Part shown: positions 44,501-49,626 of the stretch, in pieces
Numbering within the stretch: position 1 is the stretch's first letter
Layout: each line of letters opens with the position of its first letter
DNA from: Clostridiales bacterium
Lineage (GTDB): Bacteria > Bacillota > Clostridia > Oscillospirales > Oscillospiraceae
Assembly (NCBI GenBank): GCA_022775085.1
Contig: JALFJQ010000064.1
Span: forward strand, 1 to 64,000
DNA: 64,000 nt
Reading direction: 5' to 3'
Program-made: the position numbers and the translations under genes
The notes under the pieces: generated by a model
Told to the model about the DNA's origin: nothing
Databases searched by the model: none
The model's input: the letters and a program-made list of their open reading frames with translations, nothing else

Positions 44501-45022
44501 CTGATTGCACAGCCAGAGGGAAAAAGCTACGGAAGCGCTATGCACGCAGCCCTACAGTATCTGAAATACGAAAACTGCGGCGACCTCCAGGCGGTATCGA
44601 AGGAAATAGAGCGTCTGACAGACGAGGGCTTTCTGACGAAAGAACAGGGAAAACTGGTCAGCCGGGAAAAGCTCGCCCGTTTTTTCCGGACAGACATCGG
44701 CGACAAACTCCGCCGGGGAGCGCCCTGCCTGCGGGAATTTAAGTTTTCCATTCTGGATGACGGTAGCCATTACGGTGAGGGCCTGGAGGGAGAGCAGGTG
44801 CTCCTGCAGGGCGTTGTGGACTGCGCACTGCTGGAACCGGAGGGGATCACTGTCATCGACTTCAAAACGGACAGAGTCACCGAGGAAACCATCCATACCG
44901 TCGCCAGCCGCTACAGCTTACAGGTGCAGACCTATGCCGACGCACTGAGCCGGATCTATGAAATGCCTGTCAAGAAAAAAATGCTGTACTTCTTTGCTTT
45001 GGACAGATTTGTGGAAATATAA
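41516..45022 (+). CDS. addA: ATP-dependent helicase/nuclease subunit A
   Basis: UvrD-like 3'-5' helicase with a C-terminal nuclease domain. The 1168-residue protein starts with the Q motif (LTPQQELAV), Walker A SAAAGSGKT (23-31), Walker B LVDEYQDSN, FLVGDVKQSIYQFR, NIMSIHKSKGLEFPVVF and VLYVAMTRAKDRLVM, and ends with the nuclease motif ITVIDFKTDRV. Its TAA stop codon (45020-45022) is formed by the left end of repeat copy C, so the element insertion may have set the C-terminus. Confidence 0.95.
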   Translation: MADKLTPQQELAVHNRGGKLLVSAAAGSGKTKVLVDRLMTYLTDEKAPANLDDFLIITYTKAAASELRGKIAAKLSQRIAEEPGNKHLQKQMQRLFLAKISTVHGFCGDILREYAYRLDIPADFRVADENECREIREQVLSDLLDRAYEGEADSDFRAFVDTQGLGRDDRLVPQIIEKVYDSARCHLNPKQWLDTCLTLLDAENVTDASETIWGKFLIDDLHEYLDCQIQVIASCADALSASDGMEKAAINLSDTLYQLQALREEETWDGIVSKRDIDYGRLVFPKKNVDLDLADRVKAARKACKAGLDRKLKNFAEDSEQVLMDLAQSAAGARGLARLVEQFDRDYRASKRSRRILDFSDLEHHTLDLLLGKSRTNPTAAAAEIGGRYREILVDEYQDSNGVQDAIFSALSLEKKNCFLVGDVKQSIYQFRLADPGIFLEKYAAYASAEQAEPGKGRKVLLSHNFRSGGEVIESVNHVFSSCMTPKVGGLYYTEAEALREGVPHIPLPDPGTELYALETVTDTYAEEAAFVAGRIRQMLDSGTQVRDGDALRPVKPGDIVILLRSPGSAGSYFQRALEQQGIRCSTGGGTDLLQTGEIGTFRSLLQTVMNPRQDIPLISVLASPVFGFTAEDLARIRAKQKQGAFYDALASSEHPKAEKFLTLLGILRTEAKRSTLTGLMEKCLLLTRLDSIFGAMPDGEAKAANIQTFYQYACDFEKGTLRELSQFLEHLDRMEERGLVTAGAAGTDCVNIMSIHKSKGLEFPVVFLCNLSRRFNQEDLRAQILCDRTLGLGLSCVDTDSRIRYPSLAKRAIAVKMAAESVSEEMRVLYVAMTRAKDRLVMTYASQTLAADLRDIALRRDFDGGDLLGREATCMGDWVLLAAVGRREAGALHALGGRPEETTLSTYPWRIETPGPQIELRAASTVGEVRPELPPETEAQLRDALAFQYSHLPATRTPSKQTATGRKGRVKDAEAAENAEPPRKQERIWRKPEFLIAQPEGKSYGSAMHAALQYLKYENCGDLQAVSKEIERLTDEGFLTKEQGKLVSREKLARFFRTDIGDKLRRGAPCLREFKFSILDDGSHYGEGLEGEQVLLQGVVDCALLEPEGITVIDFKTDRVTEETIHTVASRYSLQVQTYADALSRIYEMPVKKKMLYFFALDRFVEI

Positions 45023-45072
45023 GGCAATACCGCGCAACGGAGCTTTTGCCCCATTATGCGGTGATGCCATAA
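45019..45072. repeat. inverted-repeat element, copy C (54 bp)
   Basis: The left arm TAAGGCAATACCGCGCAACGG and the right arm CCCCATTATGCGGTGATGCCATA are imperfect inverted repeats of the same family as copies A, B and D, with most of the interior missing. It overlaps the addA stop codon. Confidence 0.82.
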
Positions 45073-45104
45073 AAATGTGGGTCACCGAAGTCGGTGGCCC
45101 ACAT
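45071..45104 (-). terminator. terminator of the spoVA operon
   Basis: The 14-bp stem ATGTGGGTCACCGA/TCGGTGGCCCACAT (one G-T pair) is followed by TTTTTATGG on the minus strand, 5 bp past the Asn/Gln-rich gene. Confidence 0.85.
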
Positions 45105-45109
45105 TGTCT

Positions 45110-45232
45110 TTAGCGGCTGTTTCTGTTCTGGTTCTGATTGTTCTGGCTGTTATTCTGGTTCTGATTCTGGTTGTTGTTCTGGCTGCTGTTCTGATTCTGG
45201 CTGTTGTTCTGATTCTTATTCTGGTTATTCAT
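45110..45232 (-). CDS. 40-residue Asn/Gln-rich protein, unknown
   Basis: A short minus-strand gene of 40 codons: ATG, AAC/AAT and CAG codons alternating, then a TAA. I count 20 Asn, 11 Gln, 5 Ser, 1 Lys and 2 Arg, with the pattern MNNQNKNQNNSQNQN at the start. A strong GGAGG lies eight bases before the ATG and a strong terminator 5 bp after the stop, which argues that it is translated. It starts 60 bp downstream of spoVAE on the same strand and so may belong to the sigma-G-controlled spoVA operon. It resembles none of the small acid-soluble spore proteins I know. The opposite strand yields a Cys/Ser/Gly-rich frame that is only its shadow. Confidence 0.75.
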   Translation of the reverse strand: MNNQNKNQNNSQNQNSSQNNNQNQNQNNSQNNQNQNRNSR

Positions 45233-45291
45233 GCTTTATTCCTCCCAAAACGATCTGGCGGCATAGCCGCCTACCTAGGATAACCTTTTTT

Positions 45292-45648
45292 TCACGATTT
45301 ATCCCGTGCCTTAAACAGAAAGCTTGCTGTGAGACCCGCCACGATGGCGGCGGTGATGCCGCCGGAAGCTGCTTTCAGACCGCCGGTGAAGACTCCAAGA
45401 AAACCATCCTCCGTTACCGCCTCCTTTACTCCCTTGGCCAGCAGACTTCCAAAGCCTGTCAAAGGAACAGATGCGCCAGCCCCGGCAAATTCAATGAGCT
45501 TCGGGTACAGTCCGACTGCCCCAAGAATCACACCGGCCACCACATAGCTCACCAGGATTCGGGCGGGCGTCAGCTTGGTTTTGTCAATCAGAATTTGCCC
45601 GATGAGGCACAGTCCGCCGCCCACCAGAAACGCTTTTACATAGTCCAT
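45292..45648 (-). CDS. spoVAE: stage V sporulation protein AE (AEB type)
   Basis: A 118-residue membrane protein of the SpoVA channel, which moves dipicolinic acid into the developing spore and releases it at germination. It has three to four helices with GGGLCLIGQILIDKTKLTPARILVSYVVAG and the FAGAGASVPLTGFGSLLAKG signature. I start at the ATG at 45648 after GGAGGG; the longer frame enters spoVAD. It follows spoVAD with one base between stop and start. Confidence 0.9.
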   Translation of the reverse strand: MDYVKAFLVGGGLCLIGQILIDKTKLTPARILVSYVVAGVILGAVGLYPKLIEFAGAGASVPLTGFGSLLAKGVKEAVTEDGFLGVFTGGLKAASGGITAAIVAGLTASFLFKARDKS

Positions 45649-45649
45649 A

Positions 45650-46666
45650 TTAACGCCCTCCTGTAATGCTGACCGCGTGACACACACCGGGAATGGGAAG
45701 CCCCTGCTGGGTGGAGGTGGGGGACAGCAGTGCCCCGGTTCCGCAGAACAGGATTTTTTTCAGCTTTCCGCTGTTCAGCTGATCCAGCAGATACCCGCAA
45801 AGGGTGACGGCACTGCATCCGCAGCCGGAGCCGCCGGAATGCACATCCTGTACGGTATTGTCAAACACGGTGGTGCCGCAGTCCATGAGCTTTCCGCCAA
45901 GGGACAGGCCGTCCAGACGCGCCAATTCCAGAAGCATCTCCATGCCCACCTGCCCCAAATCTCCGGTGACGATCCGGTCAAAGTCCTCGGGCCCAGTATT
46001 CAGGTCGGCAAAATGGGCCTTGATGGTCGCCAGCGCCGCCGGCGCCATGGCAGCTCCCATGTTATTGGCGTCTTTGATTCCGAGATCTGTGACAGTTCCG
46101 ATGGTGCAGGCGGTGATTTTCGGCCCCTTTCCCTGACTGCGCACCAGCGCGGCTCCGGAGCCGGTGACGGTCCACTGAGAGGTAGGCGTTCGCTGACCGC
46201 CGTAGCCCAGCGGGAAGCGGTACTGCCGTTCTGAGGAGGCAAAATGGGAGGAGGTCATGGCAACAACAGTATCCGCAAAGCCGCCGCCCACCGCCATAGC
46301 TGCCAAAAGCAGACTTTCTGCCATGGTAGAGCAGGCACCGTACAGACCCAGATGGGGCACACCGGTATTGCGCAGTGTGAAGGAGGAGCCGATGCACTGG
46401 TTCAGCAGGTCGCCGGAGAACACAACGTCAAAATCCGCCATGGTCAGTCCGGCCTTTTCCGCCAGCTTTCGCAGAGCCAGCTGCTGCATTTGCTTCTCGG
46501 CCTGCTCCCAGGTTTTCTGACCGAAGTAGGTATCCCGGCACTTAATATCGAAGGTATGGGCAAGAGGCCCCTCCACTTCTTTTTTGCCGGCGACGTTGGC
46601 CCAGGTCGTGATCACCGGCGGCTGGGCCAATACAAAGCTCTGCCGGCCCCGTTTCTGACTTGCCAT
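45650..46666 (-). CDS. spoVAD: stage V sporulation protein AD
   Basis: Dipicolinate-binding, thiolase-like component of the SpoVA channel. The 338-residue protein shows DLLNQCIGSSFTLRNTGVPHLGLYGACSTMAE, SSERQYRFPLGYGGQRTPTSQWTVTGSGA and HSGGSGCGCSAVTLCGYLL, all characteristic. It starts at the ATG at 46666 with GGAAGGTG before it, although the open frame continues upstream. Typical operons have spoVAC before spoVAD; here spoVAC is absent from this locus. Confidence 0.95.
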   Translation of the reverse strand: MASQKRGRQSFVLAQPPVITTWANVAGKKEVEGPLAHTFDIKCRDTYFGQKTWEQAEKQMQQLALRKLAEKAGLTMADFDVVFSGDLLNQCIGSSFTLRNTGVPHLGLYGACSTMAESLLLAAMAVGGGFADTVVAMTSSHFASSERQYRFPLGYGGQRTPTSQWTVTGSGAALVRSQGKGPKITACTIGTVTDLGIKDANNMGAAMAPAALATIKAHFADLNTGPEDFDRIVTGDLGQVGMEMLLELARLDGLSLGGKLMDCGTTVFDNTVQDVHSGGSGCGCSAVTLCGYLLDQLNSGKLKKILFCGTGALLSPTSTQQGLPIPGVCHAVSITGGR

Positions 46667-46694
46667 GACAGCACCTTCCTTAAATTGTTTTCCA

Positions 46695-46724
46695 TAGTAT
46701 GTGCTTTGGTTGCGAAAACCATGC
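46695..46724 (-). promoter_or_regulatory. sigma-G/sigma-F-type promoter of the spoVA operon
   Basis: On the minus strand GCATG (46720-46724), 18 bases, CATACTA (46695-46701), about 28 bases before the spoVAD start. This matches the forespore consensus (GHATR and CATNNTA), and spoVA operons are sigma-G controlled in Bacillus. It overlaps the divergent vegetative promoter for the acetyltransferases. Confidence 0.75.
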
Positions 46725-46738
46725 AGATGATGTATAAT
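46710..46738 (+). promoter_or_regulatory. promoter of the acetyltransferase pair
   Basis: TTGCGA (46710-46715), 17 bases, TATAAT (46733-46738), 21 bases before the first start codon. Confidence 0.65.
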
Positions 46739-46759
46739 CGGAAAGAAGGGGGAAAGCGC

Positions 46760-47257
46760 ATGAAATATACCGTTCGTCCGGCGAAACCGTCGGACTTGGA
46801 GAGAATTGAGGAAATCTACGCCTATGCCCGAATGTTTATGGCAAAAAACGGAAATCCAAATCAGTGGGGCAAAACCAACCCGCCCACGGCGCAGCTCAGG
46901 AAGGACATTGCGGAGGAAAAGCTGTTCGTCATCACAGATGGGGAGGGGATCCACGGTGTTTTCTTCTTCTGGGTAGGAGAAGACCCAACCTACCAACGAA
47001 TCGACGGCGGCGCTTGGCGCTCGGATACGCCATACGGTACCATCCATCGCATTGCGGGAGATGGTTCCGGTGGGATTCTGAAAACGGCGGTGACCTACGC
47101 GGAAGGAATCATCGGTCATCTGCGGATCGATACCCACGAGGATAACCATGTGATGCAGGGCGCGGTCAAAAAGCTGGGCTTTCAGCGCCGCGGAATCATC
47201 TATATTGCGGATTGCTCCCCGAGAATTGCGTACGATTATCTGGAATGGGAGAAATAG
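46760..47257 (+). CDS. GNAT family N-acetyltransferase
   Basis: A 165-residue GNAT-fold protein starting MKYTVRPAKPSDLERIEEIYAYAR, with the LRIDTHEDNHVMQGAVKKLGFQRRGIIYI segment of motifs A and B near the C-terminus. The usual QxxGxG/A acetyl-CoA loop is not clear; GGILKTAVTYAEGIIGHLRID occupies its place. The substrate is unknown. It follows AAGGGGGA and lies 3 bp before a second GNAT gene, so both are cotranscribed. I reject the upstream extension of the frame, which runs through spoVAD. Confidence 0.8.
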   Translation: MKYTVRPAKPSDLERIEEIYAYARMFMAKNGNPNQWGKTNPPTAQLRKDIAEEKLFVITDGEGIHGVFFFWVGEDPTYQRIDGGAWRSDTPYGTIHRIAGDGSGGILKTAVTYAEGIIGHLRIDTHEDNHVMQGAVKKLGFQRRGIIYIADCSPRIAYDYLEWEK

Positions 47258-47260
47258 AAA

Positions 47261-47704
47261 ATGATCAGACAGGCGGAGACCGGGGATATTTCCCGGATTG
47301 CGGAAATTCTGGTTTTTACCAAGCGGGTGAATTACCGCAGGATTTTTCACAATGACCGGTATTCCTTTGGAGAACTACAGGTCATGACGGTTGCTGGTGA
47401 ATTGCAGCAAAATCCCGGGGAGTTGAGGGAGATCTGGGTCTATGAGGAGGATTTTGTGAAGGGAATGATCCGCGTTCGGGGGCAGGAAGTGGTTCAGCTG
47501 TACGTGGACTCCTTTTTCGCCGGACAGGGCATCGGAGGAACACTTCTGGACTTTGCGGTGGAACGTTTTTCCGTCAAGAATTTATGGGTGCTGGAAAGCA
47601 ATCCCCGTGCCATCGCTTTTTATGAGCGCCATGGCTTTCATAAAAGCGGCATCTGGAAATACGAAGAGGGCACCACCCAACGTCTGCTGTGGATGCAGAG
47701 GTAA
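47261..47704 (+). CDS. GNAT family N-acetyltransferase
   Basis: A 147-residue GNAT protein with a clear acetyl-CoA loop (LYVDSFFAGQGIGGTLLDFAVE) and the LESNPRAIAFYERHGFHKSG motif B. It is related to small-molecule acetyltransferases such as YhhY or PhnO-type enzymes; the acceptor is not determinable. It is the second gene of the pair, ended by a strong terminator at 47710. Confidence 0.85.
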   Translation: MIRQAETGDISRIAEILVFTKRVNYRRIFHNDRYSFGELQVMTVAGELQQNPGELREIWVYEEDFVKGMIRVRGQEVVQLYVDSFFAGQGIGGTLLDFAVERFSVKNLWVLESNPRAIAFYERHGFHKSGIWKYEEGTTQRLLWMQR

Positions 47705-47709
47705 AAAAG

Positions 47710-47762
47710 AAATGTCATTGCAAACCAGTGCGTACACTGAGGCTACAATGACATTTTTGTTT
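47710..47762. terminator. terminator between the GNAT and NlpC/P60 genes
   Basis: The stem AAATGTCATTG/CAATGACATTT is followed by TTGTTTTTCTTT on the plus strand and flanks the convergent NlpC/P60 gene 4 bp away. Confidence 0.8.
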
Positions 47763-47766
47763 TTCT

Positions 47767-48720
47767 TTATTGGGCGACCCGGCAGGCACCGTAATAGTTC
47801 TGTGCCCAGTAGCCGCTGGTAAGATCGGAGTAAGAAACGGTGGAACGGGAATTCGGGGCGTGGATGAACTGTCCGCCGCCGGCGTAGATACCCGCATGGG
47901 TGATGCTGCCGGAACCAAAGAAAACCAGATCGCCCACCTGCAATGCGGACTTTTCCACGGAGGTTCCCATTTTGTACTGCTCGACGGGCGTACGGTAAGG
48001 GGACAGACCCAACTGCTTGAGCACATAGTAAACAAACCCGGAGCAGTCGAAGCCGCTGGGGGAAGCGCCGCCTGCCCGGTAGGGACAGCCGAGATACTTC
48101 TGTGCTTCTTCCAGAATCTGACTGCCGGTGACGCTGACCGGTACAGCGCTGGCGGCGCTGACGGTTCCGATGGATTTGCCTGCACGGTAGTATTTGGGGG
48201 AATTGGGAGAATCCGGATTTTCGTAAGGGATCTGCGTCAGCTCTACAAAATCGCTTCGTATGTAGCAGACCTTGTCCTGATAAAGAACCTTATACCAGCC
48301 TTCGTTAATGCCGATGATGTAACACTGATCTCCATTTTGGGATACCACACAGACAGGGGAGCTGGTGGAAGGGCCGCTGCGCAGATTCACACCGGAGCCG
48401 AGTATCTTGCCATAGCCCAGCTCGGCATTTTCTTTTGTACTGACGGACAGATAGTCCGCGTACATATAGCCTTCCTGAAGGTTATAGCTGACTTTATACC
48501 AGTTTCCTTCTTTGGCAATGACCACAACGCATTCGCCGCGAACGGCGGTATCCAGCGTGGATGCCGTAGTCGCGGCGCTGCTGCGAAGTCTTAAAGAGGT
48601 GGCGTTTACAAATCCGATGCCGTGCATAATATTGCTGTCAGCGGACGCGGAAAGGGGAATACAGCCTGCCACCAGCACCAGGGCCAGCGTTAGGGTGAGT
48701 AGGTTGCGAATGATCTTCAT
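47767..48720 (-). CDS. secreted NlpC/P60 peptidoglycan endopeptidase with two SH3 domains
   Basis: A 317-residue exported hydrolase that cleaves stem peptides of peptidoglycan. An N-terminal signal peptide (KIIRNLLTLTLALVLVAGC) ends either at a lipobox-like VAGC (C20) or after SASA. Two bacterial SH3 domains follow (about 35-92 and 102-162), each with LRLRSS or VNLRSGPS and a WYKV core. The NlpC/P60 domain (about 200-317) has C226 in FDCSGF, H275 in HAGIY and H287 in IHAPN as the catalytic triad. The start at 48720 follows GGAGG by six bases. Confidence 0.9.
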   Translation of the reverse strand: MKIIRNLLTLTLALVLVAGCIPLSASADSNIMHGIGFVNATSLRLRSSAATTASTLDTAVRGECVVVIAKEGNWYKVSYNLQEGYMYADYLSVSTKENAELGYGKILGSGVNLRSGPSTSSPVCVVSQNGDQCYIIGINEGWYKVLYQDKVCYIRSDFVELTQIPYENPDSPNSPKYYRAGKSIGTVSAASAVPVSVTGSQILEEAQKYLGCPYRAGGASPSGFDCSGFVYYVLKQLGLSPYRTPVEQYKMGTSVEKSALQVGDLVFFGSGSITHAGIYAGGGQFIHAPNSRSTVSYSDLTSGYWAQNYYGACRVAQ

Positions 48721-48776
48721 ACTTTGCCTCCGTACAGGGTAACGTGCTCCAGACATGGAGCGGGGAACGCGGGAGA

Positions 48777-49067
48777 TTATTTACCGGCAAGCGCCCGTTC
48801 CAGCCAGACGCAGCCAACGTCCAGCGCGGTGTAGAACCCGTCTTTTTCGCTCTTTTTCACAATGCGGTCCCGGCTTCTGGCGGCGGGGTCGGTAAGCTGC
48901 AGCTGAACGGAAACCCGGGTAGCAACGTCCAGGTCTCCAACCTTTTTCGTCTCCAAAACCTGGAGCATGACGATGTGACTGTCAGCCATAGAACCATAAT
49001 AAACAAGGTTGTCCTTACGCATCAGCGGACGTCCCTTGTACATGAGAACTTCATTTTTATCAGCCAT
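48777..49067 (-). CDS. conserved small cytoplasmic protein of unknown function
   Basis: A 96-residue protein without signal or membrane segments (MADKNEVLMYKGRPLMRKDN ... VATRVSVQLQLTDP ... WLERALAGK). I recognise the type as common among Clostridia but know of no function. The ATG at 49067 is eight bases after GAGGAGG. Its promoter contains a palindromic putative operator (49098-49126). The NlpC/P60 gene follows 56 bp downstream on the same strand and may be cotranscribed. Confidence 0.75.
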   Translation of the reverse strand: MADKNEVLMYKGRPLMRKDNLVYYGSMADSHIVMLQVLETKKVGDLDVATRVSVQLQLTDPAARSRDRIVKKSEKDGFYTALDVGCVWLERALAGK

Positions 49068-49097
49068 GAAACGTACCTCCTCTAAAAATGTAATCAT

Positions 49098-49126
49098 ATT
49101 GTAACATATTGTTACATAAATGTCAA
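49098..49126 (-). promoter_or_regulatory. promoter with palindromic operator
   Basis: TTGACA (49121-49126), 17 bases, TACAAT (49098-49103) on the minus strand. The near-perfect palindrome TGTAACATATTGTTACA (49100-49116) fills the spacer and overlaps the -10 box, a position expected for a repressor site. A second palindrome TTACGTAA is at 49161-49168. Confidence 0.7.
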
Positions 49127-49236
49127 GCTGAATGGGAAAAATGCCGCGATAACACCTGGTTTACGTAACATTATGCGGCGAAATTATTGCGATTTTACGG
49201 AATGGAGGAAAAGTATGAGATTTTCAAGGTACAAAA

Positions 49237-49268
49237 CAAGAGGCCTTTGCCTATGCAAAAGCCTCTTG
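49237..49268 (-). terminator. ireB terminator
   Basis: The 14-bp stem CAAGAGGCCTTTGC/GCAAAAGCCTCTTG (one G-T pair) is followed by TTTTGTACC on the minus strand, 8 bp past the ireB stop. Confidence 0.85.
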
Positions 49269-49276
49269 GCTTTGGG

Positions 49277-49531
49277 TCATTCCTGCTCGAACAGGTACTC
49301 GCGAACCAGCACCTGCATCAGCTCGTCCCGGTCGATCTTGCAGATCATGCTCCGGGCGTTGTTGTAATTGGTAATATAGGTGGGATCTTCGGTCAGCAGG
49401 TAGCCGACGATCTGATTGATGGGGTTATAGCCTTTTTCTGTCAGGGCCTCATACACACTCCGAAGAATCCGGCGCATATTATCGCGATCGTCATTTGGTA
49501 CTGTAAATTTCTGCGTATCCTTATCGGCCAT
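49277..49531 (-). CDS. ireB: IreB family regulatory phosphoprotein
   Basis: An 84-residue member of the IreB/UPF0297 family. The enterococcal homologue is phosphorylated on N-terminal threonines by the PASTA kinase IreK and tunes cephalosporin tolerance. Here T6 and T10 ([11 protein letters not shown]) are plausible equivalents, followed by the conserved [35 protein letters not shown]. The gene is often near alaS and ruvX but here stands alone, with its own promoter and terminator. The start has GGAGG in front of it. Confidence 0.93.
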   Translation of the reverse strand: MADKDTQKFTVPNDDRDNMRRILRSVYEALTEKGYNPINQIVGYLLTEDPTYITNYNNARSMICKIDRDELMQVLVREYLFEQE

Positions 49532-49563
49532 GGTAATCAGCCTCCTTCAAAAAGAATGGAATC

Positions 49564-49592
49564 ATTATACAGCAATCAAAGACAGCTGTAAA
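49564..49592 (-). promoter_or_regulatory. ireB promoter
   Basis: TTTACA (49587-49592), 17 bases, TATAAT (49564-49569) on the minus strand. Confidence 0.7.
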
Positions 49593-49626
49593 GTCCCAGA
49601 ATTCGAATAATCTGTGAATTTTCGCT

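Noticed and set aside
45094-45666. Cys/Ser/Gly-rich plus-strand ORF
   Set aside because: The CSGSDCSGC-type repeat arises from reading the Asn/Gln codons of the 40-residue gene backwards; the minus frame has the ribosome binding site and terminator.
46244-46759. N-terminal extension of the first acetyltransferase through the spoVAD antisense strand
   Set aside because: Homology begins at the ATG at 46760 with a good site; the extension is antisense to spoVAD.
48721-48776. Small hairpin GCTCCA/TGGAGC between the conserved small gene and the NlpC/P60 gene as terminator
   Set aside because: The stem is only 6 bp and lacks a T-run on the minus strand.
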